Shown one piece after another: positions 25,634 through 33,981 of a stretch of DNA of 64,000 nucleotides. Positions within the stretch are counted from its first letter, which is position 1. Each line of letters begins with the position of its first letter. Origin of the DNA: an uncultured bacterium (GTDB lineage Bacteria; Armatimonadota; UBA5829); the NCBI GenBank assembly GCA_938074205.1, contig CALJES010000008.1, positions 1 through 64,000 on the forward strand, in the 5' to 3' direction. Both the position numbers and the translations under genes were made by a program. The notes under the pieces are model-generated. The model saw nothing but the letters and a program-made list of their open reading frames with translations. It did not search any database and was not told the DNA's origin.

Positions 25634-26362
25634 TCAAGCGATTATTCCGCCCGGAAAACGCTCCATAACAGCCGGATCGTGACCAGGTAGCACGATGTCG
25701 CCTTCCTTCTTTAAGCGTTCCAACGCTGCGCAGCATTCGTCGAGATCAGCAGCTCGAATAGGAATGTTTTCTTCCAAGTTGCGGAATTTAAATGCAACAT
25801 CGCCTGCCAAAACCACTGTACCCTTTTGCGTTTCTATCGCAATACCCTGGCTGCACTCCGAATGGCACCCCAGATGGAACGTGCGGATCCCAGGCAGAAC
25901 TTCTTCGTCTTCAACTAAACGCAAGCTGTCAGGCCAGCGGCTCGCGAGGGCAACCATTATGTCCTTTGGTATACCTCCCGGAAGCGCTGACAGAAAGCCT
26001 CGCCTATTCACCACGAGCTGCGCGTTGGGAAACAAATCATAGAAGCCGATGTGGTCTATGTGCAAATGAGTAAGTAAAACGTGCGAAACGTCCTTAGGAT
26101 CAACTCCGACGGAGGCCAGTAGTTCGGGAGTTCTTTCGCCGGGGGCCTGAACCACGCCACCTGGAACATATTCGGCTGTTGCCTTGTTGAACTCCTCTAG
26201 CTCTTTCGGCCCCGTGTCCACGATGATCGGGCGTTCTGCACCTTCGATTAGCCATATGTAGAGGTAGAACTTGCTTGGCGTCTCATCCCAGACGTCGCCA
26301 TACGTAATGTAGTTTCGAACCATACATTCGCCGCATTTCAGAGCGCGGACGTGATAAGTCAT
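25634..26362 (-). CDS. Metallo-beta-lactamase fold hydrolase, N-acyl homoserine lactonase-like
   Basis: A 242-residue protein with the zinc motif HLHIDH (His99, His101, Asp103, His104), a later His in HLGCHSECSQG, an Asp in LAGDVAF and a terminal His in LPGHDP. The order and the short length match AiiA/AttM-type lactonases, which open the ring of acyl homoserine lactones. AAGGAG lies 9 nt before the ATG. There is no signal peptide, so it is cytoplasmic. No luxI or luxR homologue is in the window. Other lactone or ester substrates are equally possible. Confidence 0.75.
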   Translation of the reverse strand: MTYHVRALKCGECMVRNYITYGDVWDETPSKFYLYIWLIEGAERPIIVDTGPKELEEFNKATAEYVPGGVVQAPGERTPELLASVGVDPKDVSHVLLTHLHIDHIGFYDLFPNAQLVVNRRGFLSALPGGIPKDIMVALASRWPDSLRLVEDEEVLPGIRTFHLGCHSECSQGIAIETQKGTVVLAGDVAFKFRNLEENIPIRAADLDECCAALERLKKEGDIVLPGHDPAVMERFPGGIIA

Positions 26363-26648
26363 CCTGTTAATCTCCTTGTCATTGCTTGTCTCATGATGCT
26401 AGCATACCCGCTGTTTTGAATGCAAGTTTGCAAACAAGATCGCACCGCGGATTCGGGACCCACGCGGACGCTGATCCCATCTCACGAGAGCAAAACAGAG
26501 GGACAAACGGATCCGCACAAAGAGATTGCTTGACACACTAGGGCTCAAGATCCTTTTGCGTTACTGGGGAGAATTATATGTTGCTTAAACAATCGCTAGC
26601 TGGCAAAAAGAACCGATTCCAGAGGCGGGATATGTTTTTGCCCGATGC

Positions 26649-28562
26649 TTAGGCAACATCAGTAGCCAAGCGAAAATCCAGGGCACACGCACCTCGGCTG
26701 AACGTTATAACAGTGCGCTGATTCTCTACCGAAGACAGGGCTTTATCCAAGTTGGCAAGCTGCTCTGCGGCAGAGTCGTGTTCGAAAGTCCCAGGTTCGT
26801 AGTAGCGCAAAGCGTCCGTAAGTATCTGCCGATAGTCGTCGAAGTTACCAGGTTTGGAGTAGTACTCTCGATCCAAATAATGGCACATTTCCTCGGAATA
26901 TTTCTCGCGGACGAGAATAGACACGCATCCGCCTTTCCCCGCACCCGTAAGTTTGCCCCCTAAATAGCCGGGACCTCGCCGCGCAATATCCAGCAGCCTG
27001 TCCAACTGTGCATTGGAAACACGAAAGTCAAAACAAAGGGCGTGTTGAAGACGGTCTACAAGGTCACCAACTCTTAATCTGTATTGGTCATACTCCTCTG
27101 AATCGGGCGATATCTCGCCCGATTGGACCCTCGCTTCTGCTTCTAAAAAGATTCTCTCCAGCTCTCGACCTATTATGTTTTCCTGATGGAAAAACCGTGC
27201 AGTAGTGCGCAGGTGGTATCCGCCGATTGCGCGTTTCGGCTTGGTGTAGAGTTGTTCAATAGTAGCACGGTCTTTGCCAAGAATTCTGCCAGCCTCGTCT
27301 GGCGTTAGTTTTATGGGCAGCAACAGGATAAGTTCGTCAATGGCTTCGTTCGGTATGCCGAGAATTGTTTCGTCCAAACTACCAAACTTCCGGTAGTTTG
27401 ACTCTATTTTCTTCCAATATTCCGGATGGGATTCCAGAAGAGGTGTTCTGGCCGCTGGTGTGAAGCCAAATTTGTTGTATACAAGCTTCCCAAGCCAACC
27501 TTCGCCTGACGCGGCACCCTGCTTTTGTGCTTCCCTCACCGCCGCAATTATAAGTTTCATTATCTCGTCGCCTATTTCCATCCAGCCCTTGCGCATATTG
27601 AAGCTTTGATTGCCAGTGAGAGATTTGTTTACTTCCCACAGAGAGTTTGCCAAGACCACGTGTACCCCGCGAAGAAACGGCAGTGGGGTCGACTCCAACA
27701 CCGACTTCGAATGGCGATTATAGAGAACCATATTCGGCCCGTTCATCAAGATAGTCGTTTGGTCGTTTGCTCCCCCGTGAGTGCCAACATACCACTCCGC
27801 TTCGCCGAGCATAGAACAGACCTGAGATTTAGTCCAAGGAGGTAGTAGATCGCAATTGCACAGATACATTGCCAGGAACCCAAGGACCACTACAGCTGAC
27901 GAGGAGCTGGTTCCCGCTCTAAAAGGAGCTGTTGCCGGACCAAATGTTAAATCCGCGCCGCTGAGCGACTTACCTTTCATTTCCCACATAGCGCGCAAAT
28001 AAGAACACAGAACATAGTTGACCCAGTTGCCCTGAGGTCGTCCGCAGTGCGGATATATTTTCGTACGGTTGTCCCAGTTATCGTCTAGCACACCTCCATA
28101 CTGGACCCACGGCTGTCCGGCAAATCGCTCAAACTCCGAGCTGATGGACACCTGCTCAGGTGGAAATAGGGGGTTGAAATTAGCACAGTTCAGAATATCG
28201 TCTTCACGCGGCGAGACAGCTACCAATATGTCACCGTCGATGGTCGTCGACATGTGATCGCCGGCACACATATCGAGGTATTCAAGAAAAGCATTAAGAC
28301 GTCCTGGAGCTCGGATAACGTAGGTCGGCTTGTCACCGATGCGCTCCATGTGCAGTCTGATAGTCTGCGCCACCCTCTCGCGCTGACGCGCCAGGTACTC
28401 CGGACTGGTATTCGCGTATATCTGCTCCCCCAGATACTTGTCAAACGCGCTGCTTCTCGATTCGAGAACGTTGAGTATCTCGCGGGGCGAGATAGGTGAA
28501 GCCTCGATTCTGTACACATTGGGATCAGAGCTTACAGCGGTGTGTTTGGTAGACTTTGTCAT
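26649..28562 (-). CDS. GHMP kinase, galactokinase-like
   Basis: A 637-residue sugar kinase of the GHMP superfamily. Motif 1 reads RAPGRLNAFLEYLD (from about residue 84), the ATP loop RAGTSSSSAVVVLG lies near residue 215, and motif 3 GGKLTGAGKGGC is near residue 535. Motif 1 differs from classic galactokinase (GEHTDYNGG), and the protein is far longer than galactokinase (about 390). It may act on another sugar such as L-arabinose, fucose or galacturonate. The start has no Shine-Dalgarno but lies just after a promoter-like -10, so it may be leaderless. The 286 bp between it and the lactonase gene hold no recognisable gene. Confidence 0.78.
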   Translation of the reverse strand: MTKSTKHTAVSSDPNVYRIEASPISPREILNVLESRSSAFDKYLGEQIYANTSPEYLARQRERVAQTIRLHMERIGDKPTYVIRAPGRLNAFLEYLDMCAGDHMSTTIDGDILVAVSPREDDILNCANFNPLFPPEQVSISSEFERFAGQPWVQYGGVLDDNWDNRTKIYPHCGRPQGNWVNYVLCSYLRAMWEMKGKSLSGADLTFGPATAPFRAGTSSSSAVVVLGFLAMYLCNCDLLPPWTKSQVCSMLGEAEWYVGTHGGANDQTTILMNGPNMVLYNRHSKSVLESTPLPFLRGVHVVLANSLWEVNKSLTGNQSFNMRKGWMEIGDEIMKLIIAAVREAQKQGAASGEGWLGKLVYNKFGFTPAARTPLLESHPEYWKKIESNYRKFGSLDETILGIPNEAIDELILLLPIKLTPDEAGRILGKDRATIEQLYTKPKRAIGGYHLRTTARFFHQENIIGRELERIFLEAEARVQSGEISPDSEEYDQYRLRVGDLVDRLQHALCFDFRVSNAQLDRLLDIARRGPGYLGGKLTGAGKGGCVSILVREKYSEEMCHYLDREYYSKPGNFDDYRQILTDALRYYEPGTFEHDSAAEQLANLDKALSSVENQRTVITFSRGACALDFRLATDVA

Positions 28563-28568
28563 AGCTAT

Positions 28569-28598
28569 AGCTTACGCAAGCGTAGGTTGTGCAGTCAA
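28569..28598 (-). promoter_or_regulatory. Possible promoter of the galactokinase-like gene
   Basis: On the minus strand TTGACT (28598-28593) lies 18 bp from TAAGCT (28574-28569), a weak -10. The ATG follows 6 nt later with no Shine-Dalgarno, consistent with a leaderless transcript. Confidence 0.35.
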
Positions 28599-28630
28599 GC
28601 ATCGCGACTGCATCGCTGTGGTTCGCAGCC

Positions 28631-28659
28631 TTGACAGCGCGCAGAAGCATGACTAGAAT
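28631..28659 (+). promoter_or_regulatory. Promoter of the polysaccharide export operon
   Basis: TTGACA (28631-28636) and TAGAAT (28654-28659) are 17 bp apart. The predicted start near 28666 gives a 42-nt leader to the TTG start of the Wzz-like gene. Confidence 0.75.
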
Positions 28660-28707
28660 CTTCTTGCCTCGACACTATGCGGACAAGACTAGAGGGCAGT
28701 TTCACTA

Positions 28708-29820
28708 TTGGAAGAGCGAGAAGCACACAAATCTCACGATCTAAATCCGGTTCGATCATTGCTTCCCCTTATACTTAGATGGCGGCTGGTTATCTTATGT
28801 ACGTTCATTGGAGCAACTTGCGGCCTTGTAGTTTCTCTACTTCTGCCACGAATATATGAGTCTCGAGCCACGCTGTTCCCGCAGCAGTCGCGCAGCCTCA
28901 CGTCGCTCTTGAGTCAACTCCCTACACCACTCAACACAAGCGTTACGCCCTCAAGTTACTACACGTCACTGCTGAAAAGTGATACGTTGTTGATCCGAAC
29001 AATGAAAAAGCTGAAGCTGCTGCAGAACCGGCAGTTCACGAACGGGGAACGCATAGATCTAAGCCGGGCCATCCGGCGCTTGCGGAAAGCAGTGAACATT
29101 AAGGAAAATCGCGATGGATCAGTGAGCATTGTTGTAAGAGCAAGAAGCCCCTACCTAGCGGCTCAGATAGCCAACACTATGCTCGATTTGCTGGGTGGAC
29201 TGGTGCAGACTGCTTCCAAGAGCAAAGTCGCGTTTATTTCCCAGAAATTGCGGGACACTGCGGATGAACTTCGCCAAGCCGAGGACGAAATGAAGCGCTT
29301 CCTGGAAACCAACGACATTGCCGCCATCGATGAACAAAGCAAGGCAATAATTCAAGAATTATCCGAACTCGACGGTCGTCTGCTGGCTGTCGATGTAGAA
29401 CTCCAGGAGGTTTCCAGCCGGCTTCAAAACGCTGGTGACTTGGAATCGCTGGTTGAGGATGAGGTGCGAAAGAGAGCCCTTGAGTCGAGCAGAGAATTAA
29501 TAGTAAACCGCAAATCGGTACTTCAGGACCGGCTCTCCTCGCTTCCTCGAGTTGCAACCGAATACGGCAGGTTGAAACGGCGAGTTGAACTACTCAATCA
29601 AACCTACAGTCTTCTGACTCAGCAATATCAGTTAGAGCGGATCACGCAGCAGGGTGAGGGCGGGGATTACCAGGTGATTGATAGGGCTAGGCCAGACAAG
29701 CAAAAAGTCGCGCCGAGAACCGTGTTGAATACTGCCCTCGGTGGCCTCATAGGGTTAATTGCTGCGGTTGTAGCCGCAAGCCTATTAGCATCTATCGACA
29801 CTGGCAGGAGGGCTCAGTGA
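28708..29820 (+). CDS. Wzz/GumC-like polysaccharide chain-length determinant
   Basis: A 370-residue inner-membrane protein. A first transmembrane helix (about 25-50, LVILCTFIGATCGLVVSLLL) is followed by the Wzz domain, a long periplasmic coiled-coil region (about 165-300, including a GNVR-like PRVATEYGRLKRRVELLNQTY segment near residue 290), and a second membrane helix near the C-terminus (about 340-362), after the typical ARPDKQKVAPRT motif. There is no cytoplasmic tyrosine kinase domain. It starts at TTG 28708 after AGAGGG. Its stop overlaps the start of the SLBB gene (TGATG), so the pair is coupled. Confidence 0.88.
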   Translation: MEEREAHKSHDLNPVRSLLPLILRWRLVILCTFIGATCGLVVSLLLPRIYESRATLFPQQSRSLTSLLSQLPTPLNTSVTPSSYYTSLLKSDTLLIRTMKKLKLLQNRQFTNGERIDLSRAIRRLRKAVNIKENRDGSVSIVVRARSPYLAAQIANTMLDLLGGLVQTASKSKVAFISQKLRDTADELRQAEDEMKRFLETNDIAAIDEQSKAIIQELSELDGRLLAVDVELQEVSSRLQNAGDLESLVEDEVRKRALESSRELIVNRKSVLQDRLSSLPRVATEYGRLKRRVELLNQTYSLLTQQYQLERITQQGEGGDYQVIDRARPDKQKVAPRTVLNTALGGLIGLIAAVVAASLLASIDTGRRAQ

Positions 29821-32800
29821 TGGTGGTAGTAGATATGCGCGCAAGATTGGTCTCGTGCTTGATTGCCCTGCTGATAGCGTCAGGTCCCGTTCAGTCTCAA
29901 ACGGAAAGCTACAACCAACGCAGCGAATCACGTGGACTGTTGTCCACCATACTACGGAGCGTTCAGACAACACAGAGTGGTTCCTCATCCAGCAGCACTG
30001 CCCAGGGTTCACAGACGCTGAATCAGCAGCGCGTCGGTGTAGTTATGCAGAGCACGGAAGCCGAGCGAGTGCGCGAGGCTGAAAGCCGCACGCAGTCGCA
30101 GTTGCTCGTCATCAGCCAGGCTATTGAGCAGATAGAGCAGCGGTTGCGTGATATGCGAAGACATGTCGAACCTCCGCCGCGATGGGATATAGAGCGACTC
30201 GAGCAGGATATTAATGCTACTAGACAAGAGCTGGCTACAATTTCGGTTGCAGGTCTTTCTCCTCTGGCGGAGGCGCAGCGCACCTCTCTGAGCGATCGGA
30301 TATACGAGCTAGAGGTAAGCTTGGAGATTGCAAAACGCCGCTGGGGCGGCGCATGGTCAGTGTTCGGCCAAGATTACTTTGCAACATCGGCTCTGTTATC
30401 CACTAGCGAACAACACCGTGCCCCGGCGAGCTACCGGATTAAAATTGGAGACAAGCTCCGAGTTACTGTGACGAGTCGCCTGGGGCAGCAGGCTGAGTAC
30501 CAACCCGTTGTAAATCCTTCGGGCGACATTCACATCCCTGGAGCTGGGACTGTGCGAGCCGCCGGCAGGACGTGCGAGGAGTTGAGGAGTGCCATTTCCT
30601 CGAGAATCAGCACCCGGTTCAAACAACTCAAAGTTGAGGTCACGCTGGAATCGCTTGCTGCAGTGCTGGTTCAAGTAGCAGGTGACGTTGCGAAGCCCGG
30701 CACGTACCTGCTGGGCGGCATGCCGACAGTGCTATCTGCCCTTCAAGCGGCAGGTGGACCCACAAAGTCTGGCACGTTCCGAAGGATAGCCTTAGTGCGA
30801 GAAGGTGAACCACGGCGCGTAGTAGATTTGTATGAGTTCTTGCTGAAAGGGGACAAGCAACAAGATGTTCTGCTGAAAGATGGTGATCTGGTTTTCGTTC
30901 CACCGGTCGGGCCTACCATCGTCGTGGAAGGGGAAGTATTTAGGCCAGCTCGTTACGAGCCGGATTTCCCGCTTACGCTGACCGACGCGCTTAAGATGGC
31001 CGGTGGTGTGAAACCGTCCGGCTACCTGCAGACGGTGCAGGTGGAACGGGTAGAGAATGGTGAGTATAGGATTCTATTGGACGAACCTGTAAGCGCAGAG
31101 GGGCGATCTACGTTTACTCTTAAGCCGGGTGATCTAGTCACCGTGAAATCTATAAGACCGGATAGGATCAACCAGGTCACCATCGATGGACCAGTGTGCG
31201 CACCCGGCATGTATGGTTACACCAAAGGAATGCGCGTCACAGATCTGATTAGGTTAGCGCAGGGATTGGACCCGCACAAGGAAGTTTTTTTAGGCAGAGC
31301 AGACATCCTCAGAACCGATCCTCTCAAAGGCACAGAGATCGTAACAATCAATCTGGAACGAGCACTGGCTGACGACCCTAACCATAACATCGAACTGCGA
31401 AAGCTGGATCGTTTGTTTCTGTATGAACCGGACCAGGTGTTGTTCCGGCCGCGTTTAGTAACCGTGCAAGGAGCAGTTGCAAAGCCGGGCGTTTACAAGC
31501 GAACTGAAAACATGCGCATTGCCGATGCTATTGCTGCTGCAGGCGGTCTGCTTCCGGAAGCATACTTGGATAGGGCAGATATTATTAGACACGCACCTGA
31601 CGGATCCTCTGAACTTGTGCGAGTAGATTTAAAGCAGGCAATGGCAGGGGATCCGATTGCGAACGTGCTACTGCAAGACCGTGACGAGATAACGATTTAT
31701 GCTCATGCGGACGTAAGGTGGTCAGATAGAACTGTGCGGATCGAGGGTGCGGTTCAAAGACCAGGCGTTTATGTTCGGTCGAACAATATGCGGGTTAGCG
31801 ACCTCATACTGGCAGCAGGTGGCCTCTTACCGGAGGCGGGAGACAGAGCTGAAATAGGCCGTACTAAGCCAGGCGGCAAGAGCGAGGTGATAACCGTTGC
31901 CTTGCGGGATACGAAGCCCGAAGCGCCGGAAGATGTTATCCTCCAGGATAGAGACGTAGTAACCATCCCCGCGGTTAATCCTTCGCTTAGAACCCCTGAG
32001 GTTGTGTTCATTATGGGTGAGGTTGCAAGGCCTGGTCCGTACGTACTGGCGAGTAGAAACGAGAGGCTGGTGGATATTATTAAACGAGCCGGAGGCTTGA
32101 CGCAAAGTGCGGATCCGCGCGGACTGCTATTCCTTCGCCAGAAGGAGAACTTTGAAAACTCGCAGCAGCAGAGTGACGCGGACTTGATTCTTCAGAAATC
32201 GCGGGCTTTCGCCGACAAGCAGTTCCTTACCCACTTAGCAAAATTGGGTATAGGTTTGCCGGGGCAATTCATACAAGCTGTGCAGGCGGCCACTGAGAAA
32301 CTCGCCAAACCAGCCGAGGTAGTTCCCGAGGAGAAGCTACAGAAGGATATCACGCTATTTGGCGTGGCAGGTTCGGAAGCCTTACCTGCTCCTGTAGAAA
32401 CTGAGGCTGAGCGAGTTGGCATCGAGCAACCCAAGGCAGCAGCCGCATTGATTAGCGAGGCTGAAGCCGAAAAAGGGCAGACAGCCCTCGGTCCAAAAGT
32501 TTCGGAACCTGAGCAGGAAACATTAGCCGGTTTCAAAGGCCGCCAAGAGCTTGCTGCTCTCATAAATAGCACTCGGATATCCATCGACCTCAATAAGGCG
32601 ATGCGCGACCCGGAAAGTGCAGACAACATTCCGCTGCGCCACGGTGATCAGATTTTCATACCTCGCGTCACGAACGTTGTAACTGTAATCGGTGCAGTTT
32701 TGCATCCGCATTCGTTCGCTGTCGAACCGGGAAAGAGTGTTGATTACTGCATCCAAAAGTGCGGCGGGTTTGCTCAAGATGCAGCAAAGGGTAACGTGGT

Positions 32801-32984
32801 AGTCGTTCGTTCCAACGGCGACGCGCTGCCAAAGGATAAGGTGAGATCTGTTGAGCCGGGAGACATGATCGTCGTACCCACCACAGGGCTCATAGATACA
32901 GCGAAGAAGTGGGAGAGACTAGGCTCAGTCACGAAGGTTTTGACCGAGATACTGAGCTCCGCGTATATACTAACCAAACTGTAA
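29820..32984 (+). CDS. Polysaccharide export protein with seven SLBB domains (Wza-like)
   Basis: A 1054-residue exported protein, much longer than Wza (about 380). A signal peptide covers about 1-26. A coiled-coil region extends to about residue 180. The Poly_export domain (YRIKIGDKLRVTVTSRLG, about 205-280) is followed by six consecutive SLBB domains (each beginning V-x-G-x-V-x-x-P-G-x-Y), a charged Ala/Glu/Lys-rich insert (about 780-930), and a seventh SLBB (GAVLHPHSF, about 965). SLBB repeats form ring-shaped export channels for capsule and exopolysaccharide. ATG 29820 is favoured over GTG 29817 by its 8-nt spacing from GGAGGG. Confidence 0.87.
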   Translation: MVVVDMRARLVSCLIALLIASGPVQSQTESYNQRSESRGLLSTILRSVQTTQSGSSSSSTAQGSQTLNQQRVGVVMQSTEAERVREAESRTQSQLLVISQAIEQIEQRLRDMRRHVEPPPRWDIERLEQDINATRQELATISVAGLSPLAEAQRTSLSDRIYELEVSLEIAKRRWGGAWSVFGQDYFATSALLSTSEQHRAPASYRIKIGDKLRVTVTSRLGQQAEYQPVVNPSGDIHIPGAGTVRAAGRTCEELRSAISSRISTRFKQLKVEVTLESLAAVLVQVAGDVAKPGTYLLGGMPTVLSALQAAGGPTKSGTFRRIALVREGEPRRVVDLYEFLLKGDKQQDVLLKDGDLVFVPPVGPTIVVEGEVFRPARYEPDFPLTLTDALKMAGGVKPSGYLQTVQVERVENGEYRILLDEPVSAEGRSTFTLKPGDLVTVKSIRPDRINQVTIDGPVCAPGMYGYTKGMRVTDLIRLAQGLDPHKEVFLGRADILRTDPLKGTEIVTINLERALADDPNHNIELRKLDRLFLYEPDQVLFRPRLVTVQGAVAKPGVYKRTENMRIADAIAAAGGLLPEAYLDRADIIRHAPDGSSELVRVDLKQAMAGDPIANVLLQDRDEITIYAHADVRWSDRTVRIEGAVQRPGVYVRSNNMRVSDLILAAGGLLPEAGDRAEIGRTKPGGKSEVITVALRDTKPEAPEDVILQDRDVVTIPAVNPSLRTPEVVFIMGEVARPGPYVLASRNERLVDIIKRAGGLTQSADPRGLLFLRQKENFENSQQQSDADLILQKSRAFADKQFLTHLAKLGIGLPGQFIQAVQAATEKLAKPAEVVPEEKLQKDITLFGVAGSEALPAPVETEAERVGIEQPKAAAALISEAEAEKGQTALGPKVSEPEQETLAGFKGRQELAALINSTRISIDLNKAMRDPESADNIPLRHGDQIFIPRVTNVVTVIGAVLHPHSFAVEPGKSVDYCIQKCGGFAQDAAKGNVVVVRSNGDALPKDKVRSVEPGDMIVVPTTGLIDTAKKWERLGSVTKVLTEILSSAYILTKL

Positions 32985-33006
32985 GGTCACCAATGTGTAA
33001 GCACAT

Positions 33007-33894
33007 CTAGCGGTCTCTCGCTGCTATTAGCGCGGCACCTATCAGGAGTTGCGTAGAGGTTGGAACACGCTGTGACAGGCTAACCCCAACCAAAGGACCT
33101 GACCGATTGTTGTAACCTACTAAGATCGTGAGCGTGCCGAACCTTCCGCAGGGACGCCAAGCTATTGCCTCATTCATTTGGAAGCCGTCATATTCCACCA
33201 AAGCGTTTACGTGCTCGTCAAGCGGCATTGAAACTCCACCGAATGGTCGGTTAAGGAACCGGCCAGAGCCATAGCCAATAGTAACATGTAGAAGCTTGTC
33301 CGCAACTGGGTAAGACTTGGTTGCCACCGCATAGAAAGCCTTTGCCGCACCAGTGGATTCCTCTTTGTCGAGTAAATCCTGAGCGCCAAATGCAAAAGCT
33401 GGTCGCGATCCTCCTTCCTCAAGTATTTGAACCTGGAAGCTCAAAGCCTTGCTCTCTCGGAAGACGAGGCTGCTGACCTGCATCGCGCTGAAGTATACTC
33501 TCGGAAATGTGCCAAAGCCGGCACCGAACAAGCCTGTACCGTTTGAGAGAGCTCCGCTGAATTCGCTGATGTGGTTGCCTCTAAAAACAGCGAAGCCGCA
33601 ATAATTAGCGCCCGGCGTATGTGCTATGGGTATGTTTGCCTGAATGGCACCGTATCCGTCAGGCTCACCCCGAGAGTTTAACGCAATGCCCCCGCCCGGC
33701 AGCGGGGCAACGTTGACGTACTGTGTCGAAGGGGTCTTCCCGGCCGATGCGGTGGCGGTAATGGCGCACGAGGCGATTAACAAGTAGATAATCAAGCCGG
33801 CTCTCCATTGGTCGCAGAACAGAAAGAACGCAAATCGTGATCTCAATCGCTCATCCCCTGGAACGGCGGGCTTCCCCTGAAGCTCACCGAGCAT
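33007..33894 (-). CDS. Probable outer-membrane YjbH-like exopolysaccharide protein
   Basis: Up to 295 residues. A hydrophobic export segment (IIYLLIASCAITATASA, about 35-50) is preceded by a long hydrophilic stretch, so the start may be internal, e.g. TTG 33846. The mature part is rich in Gly and aromatic residues, alternating as in a beta-barrel, with GYGSGRF and FQVQILEE segments resembling YjbH-type proteins linked to exopolysaccharide loci. It is convergent with the SLBB export gene, 22 bp away, which fits that role. Family assignment is tentative. A near-consensus promoter lies directly upstream. Confidence 0.55.
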   Translation of the reverse strand: MLGELQGKPAVPGDERLRSRFAFFLFCDQWRAGLIIYLLIASCAITATASAGKTPSTQYVNVAPLPGGGIALNSRGEPDGYGAIQANIPIAHTPGANYCGFAVFRGNHISEFSGALSNGTGLFGAGFGTFPRVYFSAMQVSSLVFRESKALSFQVQILEEGGSRPAFAFGAQDLLDKEESTGAAKAFYAVATKSYPVADKLLHVTIGYGSGRFLNRPFGGVSMPLDEHVNALVEYDGFQMNEAIAWRPCGRFGTLTILVGYNNRSGPLVGVSLSQRVPTSTQLLIGAALIAARDR

Positions 33895-33904
33895 TGACTA
33901 CCAA

Positions 33905-33933
33905 ATTCTAAGAGAGGCGCACCCCGAAGTCAA
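33905..33933 (-). promoter_or_regulatory. Promoter of the YjbH-like gene
   Basis: On the minus strand TTGACT (33933-33928) and TAGAAT (33910-33905) are 17 bp apart. Transcription would start near 33898, only about 4 nt before the ATG at 33894. Either the mRNA is nearly leaderless or an internal start is used. Confidence 0.7.
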
Positions 33934-33981
33934 CAGCGAGAAGGCGAATAGCCCTCACGGGCCCTAAGCATCAGTGCAAGA

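Noticed and set aside
29000-33000. Repeats in the SLBB gene as a recent DNA duplication
   Set aside because: The modules are similar only at protein level; I see no long near-identical DNA segments.
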